DNA of 64,000 nucleotides, taken from assembly GCF_000499845.2 (NCBI RefSeq), contig NC_023753.2:19380477-19444476 (forward strand), written 5' to 3'. The position numbers were made by a program, and so were the translations under genes. The notes beneath the pieces are model-generated. The model was not told where the DNA came from, did no database searches, and worked only from the letters and a program-made list of their open reading frames with translations. Source of the stretch: Phaseolus vulgaris (taxonomy: Eukaryota; Streptophyta; Magnoliopsida; Fabales; Fabaceae). Shown one piece after another: positions 32,501 through 43,609 of this stretch; positions within the stretch are counted from its first letter, which is position 1, and every line of letters starts with the position of its first letter.

Positions 32501-34642
32501 AGGGTACTGGACTTCCCTGATGTGGCCTGCAGCGAGGAGTTTCTGTGTTTCGTCCCTGATCGCCTGCCTCCTCTCCTCATTGAACTTTCTTCTTCTTTGT
32601 CGCACTGGTCTAATCAAATTATCCATCGCCAGATGATGGCATAAGAAGTCGGGGTCGATCCCGGGCATGTCCGAAGCGGACCATGCAAACGCGTCTAGAT
32701 GCCGCTCAATCACCTTGGCGATTTGGTCCTGGAGCTCACCCTCCAGGGATCTTCCCTGCTTGAAGATCTTTCCCCCGATTTCTCTCTCGAGCCACTGCTC
32801 GACGGGTTTTGGTCTGGTTTCTCTGGCGATCACCGCCCTGGCGATTCCCAGTTCTCTCGCTTCCTCAGGGCGATTCCTTGCCTCTTCCTCTTCCAGACCG
32901 GCATTCCCCTCCCCTAGCTCAGCATCCACCATCTCCACGTCCCTTCCGGCGGTCTCTTCTGTTACCGTCGATCTGGGCTTCACACCAGGAGGCGGGGTGG
33001 TTGTTACGTAACTCACCGATCTCTTGTTTTTCAGGCTATTCTCATAGCACTTCTTTGCTTCCTTCTGATCGGATTTGATGGTGATAACCAGCCCCTCCAT
33101 GGACGGCAACTTCACCTTCATGTGCCGGGTCGATGGTATGGCACCTATCCTGTTGAGCGTGGGCCTTCCCAACAGGATGTTGTATGCTGAAGGAGCGTTT
33201 ACAACGAGGTACTTGATTTTCTTCGTTCTTGAACCCGCCACATTTGTAAACGTTGTCCTCAATTCTATGTACCCCCTGACCTCCACCTGGTCACCAGCGA
33301 ACCCATACAAACACCCTCCATAGGGCCTCAGCTGGTCAAGGGGCAGCTCTAGCTGCGTGAAAGTCGGCCAAAACATCACATATGCCGAGCTTCCTTGGTC
33401 CACCAGCACCCTGTGGACCTTTCTTCCTGCTGTTATCAGCGAAATTACTATGGGATCGTTGTCATGAGGCACAACATCCCGGAGATCTTGCTTGGTGAAT
33501 GTAATATCCACTTCTGGCGAGTGGTCTTCAAACATATCCACCGTCATCACAGACCTTGCGTACCTCTTCCTCTGTGATGCGGTGCATCCACCTCCTGAGA
33601 AACCCCCTGCAATGGTGTGGATTTCTCCGTGCGTGGGCATCTCGTGCTGCTGAGCTTCAGCACCTGCTGGTTGGGAGCTCGACGCGCCCCCCGTCCTTCT
33701 GTCCAGCAAATAGTCATTTAGGAACCCGCTCTTTACCAAATCGTCGAGCTGGTATCCTAATGCTAAGTACGAGTCCACTGTATGGCCAAAGCCCTGGTGA
33801 AACTCACACCAGGCGTCTGGCTTTGGTCCCAGCACCTTGTCGCCCACCTTTTCTGGCGCTTTCAACCTAGCGGATATGTTGGGAATGGCGATCAGATCCG
33901 CCAATCCCATGACAAACTTGTGCTTAGGCGGGCGATTATATTCCCGGCGTGCTGGTTGCTGGCGTCCTTGGCCCCTACCCTTGTTCTTCGTTGGATCATA
34001 AGGATGGCGAGTCCTCTGATCCCTCCTGGCCGCCGCTGTCTCCAGCACCCTCTGTGGCTGGATCCTCGTCTGGGCGCGTGGCCTAGCGGGAGCCACGCTT
34101 CCTCTCTTCTCGGCGACTTCGCTCTCGTCGGCGATGTGGGCCACCGCAAGTCGCCTAACCTCAGCAAACGTGGCGGGGTGTGCCCTGATCAACGCCTCGC
34201 AGAATGGTCCCGGCAACACGCCCTTCTTGAATGCATAGACCAGCATTTCTTCATCTTTGGCCGGCGATCTGACCATCTGCGCCCCAAAGCGATTCAGGTA
34301 GTCTCTGAGGGACTCTCCCTGATATTGCCTTATATCGAACAAATCATAAGACACCCTGGGTGGTGCCTTATTCACAATGTACTGCTCGACGAAAATCTTC
34401 GAGAACTGTTGAAAACTGGTTATGTGACCGTTAGGCAGGCTCACAAACCATTCCAGCGCCGTTCCCTGGAGCGTGCTCACGAACATCTTGCAATACACGA
34501 CGTCTGATCCTCCTGACAGCATCATCTGCGTATGGAACGTGGTGAGATGAGCCTCAGGATCCTCCACGCCGGTGAAAACAGCCTTAACAGGAACCACACT
34601 CGCAGGAATAGGCGTGTCAGTAATCGCCTGAACAAAAGGCAT
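29588..34642 (-). CDS. E5 Gag-Pol polyprotein, 1684 open codons, catalytically damaged
   Basis: Long open frame of a Tat element. Approximate residues: Gag capsid-like region 1-200; zinc knuckle WCEFHQGFGH about 276; protease HRVLVDQGSSA about 410; RT 700-930 with YVDDMVV about 834; RNase H 940-1050; aRNase H 1105-1190 (VDGSSNQQ, QAEYEAL); integrase zinc region 1340-1390, GIDILGP about 1405; C-terminal domain to WNATHLKLYYS. Although open, it has lost key residues. The final knuckle Cys is Tyr (codon 33769-33767). A 32-codon in-frame deletion near 31120 removes the KSDS Asp of the aRNase H. The second integrase Asp is Asn (SNNGTQF, codon 30235-30233). The true start lies upstream at 34921 but is separated by a TAA. 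Autonomous activity is unlikely. Confidence 0.9.
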   Translation of the reverse strand: MPFVQAITDTPIPASVVPVKAVFTGVEDPEAHLTTFHTQMMLSGGSDVVYCKMFVSTLQGTALEWFVSLPNGHITSFQQFSKIFVEQYIVNKAPPRVSYDLFDIRQYQGESLRDYLNRFGAQMVRSPAKDEEMLVYAFKKGVLPGPFCEALIRAHPATFAEVRRLAVAHIADESEVAEKRGSVAPARPRAQTRIQPQRVLETAAARRDQRTRHPYDPTKNKGRGQGRQQPARREYNRPPKHKFVMGLADLIAIPNISARLKAPEKVGDKVLGPKPDAWCEFHQGFGHTVDSYLALGYQLDDLVKSGFLNDYLLDRRTGGASSSQPAGAEAQQHEMPTHGEIHTIAGGFSGGGCTASQRKRYARSVMTVDMFEDHSPEVDITFTKQDLRDVVPHDNDPIVISLITAGRKVHRVLVDQGSSAYVMFWPTFTQLELPLDQLRPYGGCLYGFAGDQVEVRGYIELRTTFTNVAGSRTKKIKYLVVNAPSAYNILLGRPTLNRIGAIPSTRHMKVKLPSMEGLVITIKSDQKEAKKCYENSLKNKRSVSYVTTTPPPGVKPRSTVTEETAGRDVEMVDAELGEGNAGLEEEEARNRPEEARELGIARAVIARETRPKPVEQWLEREIGGKIFKQGRSLEGELQDQIAKVIERHLDAFAWSASDMPGIDPDFLCHHLAMDNLIRPVRQRRRKFNEERRQAIRDETQKLLAAGHIREVQYPEWLANVVLVKKSNGKWRMCVDFTDLNKACPKDSYPLPSIDALVDSAAGCKLLSFLDAFSGYNQIKMHPMDEEKTAFMMERSCYCYKVMPFGLKNAGATYQRLMDRVLAPMLGRNVQAYVDDMVVTSPEKSKHVADLEELFTTIAKFKLKLNPEKCIFGVEAGKFLGFLLTERGIEANPDKCAAILAMRSPATVKEVQQLTGRMAALSRFVSASGEKGHPYFQCLRRNNKFVWTKECEEAFVKLKEYLASPPVLCKPLVGTPLRLYFAVTERAVSAVLAQDQDQAQKPIYFVSKVLQGPETRYQALEKAALAVVFSARRLRHYFHSFTILVMTDLPIQKVLKKPDVAGRMVKWAVELSEFDIKYEPRGPIKGQIFADFVVKLSSEATRVEGDDFRWVLSVDGSSNQQGSGAGVILEGPNGVLIEQSLRFAFKASNNQAEYEALIAGILHAKEMGARVLMAKSSFASFEVVHVPREQNARADLLAKLASSGKGGRQRTVIQETLKTPRAFVADHLVLQISKSTEKAARSHKSLTQETLRSPRIRACRGERVNMTQVCAIYEPDTWITQYKRCLADGLLPLDPIEARKVKKNSSRYTLIDGDLYRFGFTHPLLECVHGEKCTRIMAELHEGICGSHVGGRALAARTLHAGYYWPSMREDCKKYAQCCKQCQQHADWHKAPPEELKSIYSPWPFHTWGIDILGPFPLAIRQMKYLVVAIEYFTKWIEAEPVAQITAHKIEGFVWKNIVCRFGVPKRLVSNNGTQFASHLLKKLCEGVGIQQVFASVEHPQTNGQVESANRVLFRGLKRRLEKAKGGWAEEVPRIVWAYHTTEQSGTHETPFSLVYGCDAMIPVEIQESSPRFQNFVEEDSNEERRLNLDLLDEVREEARLKAEAVKRRIERRYNSKVMPRQFREGDLVMRKAHQYEMENKLSPKWTGPFRITEALGNGAYRLETLEGGAIPRTWNATHLKLYYS

Positions 34643-34921
34643 AGGAAAAACACGAGGTGGCGACGACGGTGCAACCTCTTCAGCAGAAGAACGCCCTTGC
34701 TGCTCCTGAAGAGCTTAACGCAGCTCCTCAGTCACCTTGCTGAGTTCCTCATTCCTGGCGCGAGAGGCGACCAGGTCCTCATGCATTCTCGCCTGTTCTA
34801 TGCGCGAGGCTTCCACAGTTGCCTGCAACGAACGCATCATCTCTGCCATCTGCGCCATGGTCATGGCGGTGGCGCCTTCAGCAGCGACGGGCGCAACCGG
34901 ACTTGAACGATTGCTTCTCAT
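34643..34921 (-). pseudogene. E5 Gag N terminus, cut off by a stop
   Basis: Starts MRSNRSSPVAPVAAEG at 34921 and runs through a coiled-coil stretch (MAQMAEMMRSLQATVEASRI...) to a TAA at 34717-34715, where E7 has a Gln codon. It is in frame with the downstream 1684-codon frame, so one C-to-T type change separates Gag's N terminus from the rest. Confidence 0.82.
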
Positions 34922-35330
34922 GAAACTTAGCGAATCACAGAATGCAGCGAACAACACCTACTTCAGCTACGATCGATTCAGCGATCAATCGGAAAAACTG
35001 CGCGAAACTCTGCAAGAAACTCAAGAACACCGCGAACCTCCAAAGAAACCTGCAACTCCACCAGAAACCACTGCTTTTCCCGCAGATAACCAAACGAGCG
35101 AAAGAACTCAACTCCACCGAACAAATTACGCGTGAACAGCAGAAAAACCTCACTTCACCGATCAAAACCCCAAACGAACGGTATAAAACGCGAATTCACC
35201 GAACAAATCTCAAGCAAACAGCGAACAATGGTTGCACCAGCACACAACCACGCAGAAAACTTCGAAAACCTCCAAGAACTCACGCTGTGGATGGGAGCAA
35301 GTTTTACGCGGCCCCACGATGGGCGCCTGA
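34922..35330 (-). other. E5 leader and primer binding site
   Basis: The untranslated leader between 5' LTR and gag is rich in the ACCGAACAAA/AAACGAACGG repeats also seen in E7's leader. The primer site is 35311-35328, in element sense AGGCGCCCATCGTGGGGC. It differs from the tRNA-Lys form at the first base and one internal base. Confidence 0.6.
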
Positions 35331-36145
35331 TGATCTTGCATGTTGACCAGAGCACTGGAACCTGCCTCGTCAAAGGATCGACGTGTGCACCGCTTCAAGC
35401 TTCCGTTCTTCTTCGAGATCCACCTCAAGAACCTGCAAAAGAACAGAGTGGCGCCGCTGCGGCCGATCGCACTCCAACGCCCAAGTCAGTGACAAAACCA
35501 CCAAATACTAAGAGCAAGAACACTCAAGAAATCTCAAGGAACCGTGCAATGTTCTATCTCACAGTAAGCTCTCGAACTCGCAAGCGTAAAGAGTATATTC
35601 TGAACGCGCGTACCTCAGAAAGTTCGTTGAGAACTCTTATATACCTGGTCACTTTCTCTCTCCTGGCAGTTACAGACCTGGACACGTGGCTCGCATCCAG
35701 TCGTACACGCGCCACCATCTGGAGCCTCCTTGACTTGGGCGCTGCTTCTGACTCTCTTTTTGGCTAAGTTAGTTATGCATGGTACTGCCCAGTGCATAGC
35801 TAACTTGGGAGTGCGATCTCTGCTGGAACGGGCGAGTTAGGGTGCTCTCGTACACCTTCCCTGTGGTCTCGCCGGCCGCCTTCATAATCTGCACCGCCTT
35901 CATCTTCGGCGATGTGCTTGCACTGGCGATCTCCAATCACTTGGTCGCCTGAGTTCATCATCTGGCGACTTTATCTTCAACTAGGCGATCGCCTGGCATG
36001 CTGGAGATCGGAGCACGCCAACTTAATAACTGGCGATTACACGAACCCTCCGACTTCCTTCCCTTTTGCAACTCTGGCGCCTTGTCCACACGCCTACTCT
36101 GTGGCTTGGTGCCACGTCATCATTTCCGACTACCAGGGCGGTACA
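35331..36145 (-). repeat. E5 5' LTR (815 bp)
   Basis: TGATCTTGCATG ... GGGCGGTACA. TATATAAG is the complement of 35636-35643. Nearly identical to 24136-24950. Confidence 0.93.
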
Positions 36146-36150
36146 CAAAC
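36146..36150. repeat. Shared 5-bp target duplication between E5 and E7 (CAAAC)
   Basis: This single pentamer separates two 5' LTRs. The outer flanks of the pair are GAAAC at 24131-24135 and GAAAC at 48584-48588, so CAAAC serves as the inner duplication of both elements with one substitution. Confidence 0.8.
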
Positions 36151-37091
36151 TGTACCACCCAGGTAGTCGGAAGTGATGACGTGGCAGCAAGCTATAATAT
36201 AGGCGTGTTGAACGGGACACCTGGCTGACAGAAGGGAAAGAACTCGGGGGGCTCGTGTAGTCGCCAATCGTTAAGTTGGCGTGCCTCGATCTCTAGCATG
36301 CCTAAACCGGCGGTCACCAAGTTTGTGTCGTAGTCGCCGGATGTGAACCCAAGCGACAAAACGATCAGAGATCGCCGAGAGGAGGACATCGCCGAAAGAT
36401 CAGGAAAGCTTGTTCAAGGCTTTCGAAGCGAAGGATGAAGTTGTCAGATGGTCATTCCCTAGCTAACCAGAGGTTGAGGCCAGGGAACAGCTTACCCGGA
36501 CATGCACGGTGAAGCAAGTGAAGCAGATCATGATGGCGGCCGGCGAGACCACAGGGAAGGTGTGTATGATGACACCCGTACTCGCCATATAGAAGAGATC
36601 GCGCTCCAAGGCAGCTATACACCGAGTTACTCCCTGCATGGGTAACTTAGTCGAACAGCCTGAAGAGTAAGAAGTGACGCTCAAGCAGAGGATGCTCCAG
36701 ATGGTGACACGTGTACAGCTGGATGCGAGCCACGTGTTCAGATGTGTAACTGTCAGGAGAGAGAAAGTGCATAGGTATATAAGGGATTCTAACGAACTTC
36801 TGAGGTACGCGCGTTTTAGAATACTTCTTTACGCTTGTGAGAACTTGAGTAGGCAGACAGAGAACATTGCACGGTTCCTGGAGTTCTTAGTATTTCTCTT
36901 AGTATTTTGGTGGTTCAGTCACTGACTTGAGTGTCGGAGCGCGATCGGCCGCAGCGGCACCACTCTGTCTTTTGCAGGTTCTTGAGGTGAATCAAGGTGA
37001 AGGACGGATGCTAGCGCGGTGCAAAGCCGATCCAGAGGAAGATACCTTTGACGAGGCAAGGCTCTTGCGTTCTGGTCAATAGGCAGGATCA
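36151..37091 (+). repeat. E7 5' LTR (941 bp)
   Basis: TGTACCACCC ... GGCAGGATCA. TATATAAG at 36776-36783 is the best core promoter candidate. In inverted orientation it matches the E5 LTR ends. Confidence 0.92.
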
Positions 37092-37631
37092 TCAGGTGCC
37101 CATCGTGGGGCCGTGTAAAACCTGTCCCCATCCACAGCGTGAGTTCCTGGAGTTTCTGTAGTTCCTGTGTGGTTGTGTGCTGGTGCAACCATTTTCCGCC
37201 GTTCATTCAAGCTTTTGTTCGGTGATTTCGAGTTTTCCACCGTTTGTTCGAGTTTTGTTCGGTGAATTCGAGGTTTCTACCGTTCGTTTGGGTTTTAATC
37301 GGTAGTGTGAGGTTTTCCACCGTTCGTTTAAGCTTTCGATCGGTTTTCTTGAAGTTTCTTGCTGTTCGCGCGGTTTTCAATCGGTTGTTCGGTGTTCTTT
37401 CCATTCGATTGCGTTTCTGGTTAGGGAATCGGGAGCTTGCTGGAGAAGCGGTGGTTTTGTGGTGAAGTTTCAAGTTTCTGTGAATGTTTCGACGTCCGAA
37501 TCTATCGGCGTGCTGTTGCAGTTGCATTTGCGGAAGTTCTTGGGAGTTTGAGAGTTTCTAACCGGTTGATTGCTGGATCGATCGTTGCTGGAGGAGGTTT
37601 TGTTCGTCGAACTTTGGTTTGGCGAGTTTTC
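37092..37631 (+). other. E7 leader: primer site and 40-bp repeats
   Basis: The primer site-like AGGTGCCCATCGTGGGGC starts at 37094, sharing the non-canonical A and T with E5. About 37201-37361 holds four diverged 40-bp units of the type GTTCGTTTGGGTTTTAATCGG + GAGGTTTTCCACC. No gene is seen. Confidence 0.65.
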
Positions 37632-40600
37632 ATGAGAAAGATGAGAAGCAACCGTTCAAGTCCCATTGTGCCAGTTGCTGCAGAAGGCGCCATGACCATG
37701 GCACAGATGATGGAGATCATGCGTGCGCTGCAGGCGAATGTGGAGGCCTCGCGCATAGAGCAGGCAAAGATGCATGAGGACCTGGTCGCCTCTCAGGCCA
37801 GGAATGAAGAGCTCAGCAAAGTGACTGAGGAGTTGCGCCAAGCTCTTCAGGAGCAGAGAGGACGCCCAGTTGCTGAAGAGGTCGCACCGTCGTCGCCACC
37901 TCACGTTTTCCCTATGCCGTTTGCTCAGGCGATCACAGACACGCCTATCCCTGCGAGCGTGGTACCTGTGAAGGCTACTTTCACCGGCGTGGAGGACCCT
38001 GAGGCATAGCTCACTACGTTCCACACGCAGATGATGCTGTCAGGAGGCTCGGATGCTGTATATTGCAAAATGTTTATGAGCACGCTCCAGGGAACAGCGC
38101 TGGAATGGTTTGTGAGCTTGCCTACAGGTCACATAACCAATTTCCAGCAGTTTTCGAAGCTTTTCGTCGAGCAGTACATTGTGAACAAGGCGCCACCTAG
38201 GGTGTCTTATGACCTGTTCGACATAAGGCAATACCAGGGAGAGTCCCTCAGGGACTATCTGAATCGTTTTGGAGCACAGATGGTCCGCTCGCCTGCGAAA
38301 GACGAGGAGATGCTGGTATCCGCCTTCGAAAAGGGCGTGCTGCCGGGACCTTTCTGTGAGGCGCTGATTAGGGCTCACCCCGCCACGTTTGCTGAGGTTA
38401 GGCCACTTGCGGTGGCCCACATCGCCGACGAGAGTGAAGTCGCCGAGAAGAGAGGAAGCGTTGCCCCTGCTAGGCCACGTGCCCAGACCAGGATCCAGCC
38501 ACAGAGGGTGCTGGAGACGGCGGTGGCCAAGAGGGATCAAAGGACTCGCCATCCTTATGATCCAAGAAAAAATAAGGGAAGGGGCGCAAGGCGCCCCAGA
38601 GAGTACAATCGCCCGCCAAAGCATAAGTTTGTCATGGGGTTGGCGGATCTGATCGCCATTCCCAACATAGCATCCAGGCTTAAGGCACCTGAGAAAGTGG
38701 GTGACAAGGTGTTAGGACCAAAACCAGACGCCTGGTGCGAGTTCCACCAGAGTTTTGGTCACACCGTTGATTCGTGTTTGGCACTGGGGTACCAGCTCGA
38801 CGACCTGGTCAAGAGCGGTTTCTTGAATGATTACCTGCTGGACAGGAGGACGGGGGGCGCGTTGAGCTCCCGGCAGGTGGTGAGGCCCAGCAGCATGAGA
38901 TGCCCACTCATGGAGAGATCCACACCATCGCTGGAGGTTTCTCGGGTGGTGGATGCACCGCATCGCAGAGGAAGAAATATGCAAGGTCTGTGATGACAGT
39001 GGACATGTTCGAGGACGACTCGCCAGATGTGGAAATCACGGTCACGAAAGAAGATCTCAGGGACGTTGTGCCTCACGACAACGATCCCATAGTTATCTCG
39101 CTTGTCACAGTGGGAAGGAAGGTCCACCGGGTACTGGTGGACCAAGGAAGCTCGGCAGATGTGATGTTCTGTGCCTGGAGGGTGCTTGTTTGGGTTTGCT
39201 GGCGATCAGGTGGAGGTCAGGGGGTACATCGAGTTAAGAACTACATTCACGGATGAGGCAGGCTCGAGGACGGAGAAAATCAAGTACCTCGTCGTGAATG
39301 CTCCCTCAGCATATAACATTCTGTTGGGAAGACCAACACTCAACAGAATAGGAGCTGTGCCCTCGACCAGGCACATGAAGGTGAAGTTGCTGTCTATGGA
39401 GGGGGTGGTGATCACCATCAAATCTGACCAGAAGGAAGCAAAGAAGTGCTATGAGAACAGCCTGAAGAATAAGAGGTCAGTAAGTTACATCACGACCACC
39501 CCGCCTCCCGGTGTGAAGCCCAGGCCAACAGAATGGCGAGTTGTTGATGCAGCGATGGAAGTGGCCGCTGGAGGCGATGTCACCATGACGAAAGTTGTGG
39601 TTGAGGGAGAGAGCGGGGGACGGGAGGAAGAGGCGAGGAACCGCCCAGAGGAAGCGAGGGAATTGGGAATCGCCAAGGTGGTGATCGCCAGGGAAGCTAG
39701 ACCCAAACCCGTCGAGGAGTGGCTCGAAAGGGAGATCGGGGGAAAGGTCTTCAAGCTGGGAAGATCTTTGGAGGCTGAGTTCCAAGACTAGATCGCCAAG
39801 GTGATAGAGCGGCATTTGGATGCTTTTGCATGGTCTGCTTCAGACATGCCGGGAATCGACCCCGACTTCTTGTGCCACCATCTAGCAATGGACAACCAGG
39901 TCAGACCAGTACGACAGAGAAGAAGGAAGTTTAACGAGGAGAGGAGGCACGCGATCAGGGATGAAACACAGAAGCTCCTCGCCGCAGGCCATATCAGGGA
40001 AGTCCAGTACCCTGAGTGGTTGGCCAATGTCGTGCTGGTGAAGAAAAGCAATGGGAAGTGGCGCATGTGCGTCGACTTCACTGACCTGAACAAGGCTTGC
40101 CCAAAGGACTCGTATCCTTTGCCAAGCATAGACGCCCTGGTCGACAGTGCTGCAGGGTGTAAGTTGCTGAGTTTCCTGGACGCCTTCTCGGGGTACAACC
40201 AGATAAAAATGCATCCTATGGATGAAGAGAAGACCGCCTTCATCACCGAGAGATCGTGCTACTGCTACAAGGTTATGCCCTTTGGGGTGAAGAACGCGGG
40301 GGCCACGTACCAAAGATTGATGGATAGGGTACTTGCACCAATGCTGGGAAGGAATGTGCAAGCGTACGTGGATGATATGGTCGTGACCTCGCCGGAAAAG
40401 AGCAAGCACGTTGCGGACCTGGAGGAGTTGTTCACCATAATCGCCAAGTTCAGATTAAAGCTGACCCCAAGAAGTGCATTTTTGGCGTGGAGGCAGGGAA
40501 GTTCTTGGGATTCCTCTTAACGGAAAGAGGAATAGAGGCAAATCCTGATAAGTGTGCTGCCATCTTGGCGATGAGGAGCCCGACTACTGTAAAGGAGGTG

Positions 40601-43021
40601 CAACAACTTACAGGTCGGATGGCCGCCCTGTCTCGTTTCGTATCAGCTAGCGGAGAGAAAGGCCATCCGTACTTCCAGTGTTTAAGGCGAAACAATAAGT
40701 TTGCCTGGACGAAGGAGTGCGAAGAGGCCTTCGTCAGGCTTAAAGAGTACCTGGCAAGCCCGCCGGTTTTGTGCAAACCCTTGGTAAGAACCCCTCTCAG
40801 GTTGTATTTTGCTGTGACTGAGAGGGCGGTGAGTGCGGTGCTCGCCCAAGACCAAGACCAGGCTCAGAAGCCTATTTATTTCGTCAGCAAGGTGTTGCAA
40901 GGCCCGGAGGTGAGGTATCAGGCCTTGGAGAAAGCTACACTGGCTGTGGTATTTTCGGAGAGGAGGTTGCGCCACTATTTTCACAGTTTTACAGTACTGG
41001 TGATGACCGACTTGCCCATCCAGAAGGTCCTAAAGAAGCCTGATGTAGCTGGGAGGATGGTGAAATGGGCGGTGGAGCTGTCGGAGTTCGACATCAAGTA
41101 TGAGCCCCGAGGTCCGATCAAGGGGCAGATTTTCGCCGATCTTGTGGTCGAGCTCTCGTCGGAAGCAACACGAGTTGAAGGGGATGATTTTCGTTGGGTA
41201 CTCTTGGTGGACGGATCGTCGAACCAGCAGGGTAGCGGTGTTGGAGTCATTCTAGAAGGGCCCAACGGCGTGCTGATAGAACAGTCCCTGAGGTTTGCCT
41301 TCAAAGCCAACAACAATCAAGCAGAGTATGAGGCGTTGATCGCTGGAATCTTGCTGGCCAAGGAGATGGGAGCCAGGGTGCTGATGGCTAAGAGTGACTC
41401 GTTATTAGTCACGGGACAAGTAACAGGCGAGTTCCAGGCCAAGGATCCACAAATGGCGGCTTACTTGGAGTATGTACAGAAGTTGAAGGGTTCCTTTGTC
41501 TCGTTTGAAGTGGTGCATGTGCCCAAAAAGCAGAATGCCTGAGCAGACTTGCTAGCTAAGCTCGCTAGTTCGGGCAACAGGGGTAGGCGGAGGACGGTGA
41601 TCCAAGAAACTCTGAAGACGCCTAGAGCATTTGTGGCAGACCACCTGGTTCTTCAGATAAGCAAGTCGACGGAGAAAGCGGCGATGAGTCACAGGTCCTT
41701 GACTCAGGAGACCTTGAGATCGCCGAGAATAAGAGCATGTCAGGGGGAGAGGGTGAACATGACGCAAGTCTGTGCCACACATGAGCCAGACACGTGGATA
41801 ACCCAGTACCAGCGTTGCCTGGCAGATGGCCTTCTCCTACTGGATCCGACGGAGGCTAGGAGGATAAAGAAGAACTCCAGCAAGTTCACAATGATTGATG
41901 GCGAGTTGTATAGGTTTGGGTTCACACACCCACTCCTGGAATGTGTGCACGGAGAAAAATGTACAAGAATTATGGCCGAGCTCCATGAAGGGATAGGTGG
42001 AAGTCACGTCGGGGGTCGAGCTCTGGCTGCAAGAACTCTCCGTGCAGGTTACTACTGGCCAACAATGAGGGAGGACTGCAAGAAGTATGCACAGTGTTGC
42101 AAGCAATGTCAGCAGCACGCCGATTGGCACAAAGCGCCTCCAGAAGAGTTAAAGTCGATTTACAGCCCTTGGGCGTTTCATACGTGGGGAATTGACATCC
42201 TGGGACCTTTCCCGTTGGCGATCAGGCAGATGAAGTACTTGGTGGTGGCGATTGAATATTTCACCAAGTGGATCGAAGCAGAACCAGTAGCCCAGATCAC
42301 CGCACACAAGATCGAGAACTTTGTATGGAAGAACATCGTGTACCGGTTTGGTGTGCCTAAGCGCCTGGTGTCAGACAACGGGACTCAGTTTGCAAGTCAC
42401 CTGCTGAAGAAACTGTGCGAAGAGGTGGGAATTCAACAGGTGTTTGCATCCGTCGAGCACCCTCAGACAAACGGCCAAGTAGAGTCCGCCAATCAGGTGT
42501 TGCTAAGAGGCTTGAAGAGAAGGCTAGAGAAAGCCAAGGGATCGTGGGCTGAGGAGGTACCCCGCATAGTCTGGGCGTACCACACCACCGAGCAATCAGG
42601 AACCCACGAGACCCCGTTTAGCTTGGTCTATGGATGCGACGCAATGATTCCAGTGGAAATCCAGGAGAGCTCGCCGAGATTCCAACACTTTGTAGCGGAA
42701 CACTCGAATGAAGAAAGAAGGTTGAATCTGGATTTGCTGGATGAGGTCAGGGAGGAGGCGAGAGTAAAAGCCGAGGCAGTGAAAAGGAGGATTGAACGAA
42801 GATACAACTCGAAGGTGATGCCAAGGCAGTTTAAAGAGGGCGACCTGGTGATGAGGAAGGCCCACCAGTACGAGATGGAAAACAGGTTATCTCCTAAGTG
42901 GACAGGACCGTTCAGAATAACAGAGGCGCTCGGGAACGGCGCCTACCGCCTAGAGACATTGGAAGGAGGGGCGATTCCTCGCACTTGGAACGCCACACAC
43001 CTCAAGTTATATTACAGTTAA
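37632..43021 (+). pseudogene. E7 gag-pol, broken
   Basis: Start ATG at 37632 or 37641. Gag coiled coil, capsid-like region and an intact knuckle WCEFHQSFGHTVDSC (about 38735); protease VDQGSSADV (about 39150); RT with YVDD (about 40370); both RNase H domains; integrase with GIDILGP (42190), SDNGTQF (about 42373) and HPQTNGQVES (about 42460), all three catalytic residues kept; stop at 43021. Lesions: TAG 38007-38009, a frameshift in gag near 38870, a deletion of about 50 bp with frameshift after VMF at 39168, TAG 39789-39791, a 1-bp loss near 40466 just after YVDD, and TGA 41540-41542 in the last aRNase H motif. Its integrase half is the best preserved in the window. Confidence 0.9.
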
Positions 43022-43212
43022 AGCTTTGTAAGTAGAAACGAACATGAAAAGATTTGCGAGCTTTCTGTTAAAACAGTTTAAAGGGGGCACTCTTTTTTCC
43101 CTAAGGAGAGTTTTTAATGAGGCCACCCAATAAAAGAAGAGTTTTCAAGCTTAAGTTTTTGAGTTTGCATGCATGTTTGTGTTGAAAGCTTGTAGAAAAA
43201 GTGCATGCTCGC

Positions 43213-43350
43213 AGTTAAAGTTTTAAAGTCCCCATCGTTTTTTGGCGATTGGCGGCACAATTAAAGTTTTAAAGTCCCCATCGTTTTTCGGCGATTGGCG
43301 GCACAGTTAAAGTTTTAAAGTCCTCATCGTCTTTTGACGATCGGAGGCAC
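43213..43350. repeat. 46-bp tandem repeat in E7 spacer, 3 copies
   Basis: Unit starts AGTTAAAGTTTTAAAGTCCC, then a CATCGTTTTTCGGCGATTGG core. The third copy is diverged. Confidence 0.88.
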
Positions 43351-43609
43351 CAGCAATGATTAAAGACCTCAACGCCCTCGCGCGTTTTGAGGCGAGAAAG
43401 AGAAAAAGTCCTCAGTGCAACCAGGGGGGAGGAGATGCACACCCTGGGCAAGTAGAGGCACCAGATAAAGTCCTTCTCACCGTCGAGCGAGTTCAGGCAA
43501 GATAAAGACCTCCTCGCTACCGAGCGAGTGCAGGCGAGAAAGAGAAAAGGTCCTCAGTGCATCCAGGGGGGAGGAGATGTACACCCCGGGCAAGTTGAGG
43601 CACCAGATA

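Larger units (their letters stand above)
24136..36145 (-). mobile_element. E5: complete Tat-type element (12,010 bp)
   Basis: Two 815-bp LTRs (24136-24950, 35331-36145), primer site next to the right LTR, gag-pol 34921-29588, minisatellite spacer, antisense gene 25549-28197 and polypurine tract 24951-24964. The flanks are GAAAC (24131-24135) and CAAAC (36146-36150). By eye the two LTRs differ at about 8 of 815 positions, so it is the youngest-looking insertion here. It lies head to head with E7, with only 5 bp between their 5' LTRs. Confidence 0.93.

Noticed and set aside
34532..35135. Plus-strand frames opposite the E5 gag start and leader
   Set aside because: Complement of gag and of the leader repeats; a similar frame is absent opposite the E7 leader.
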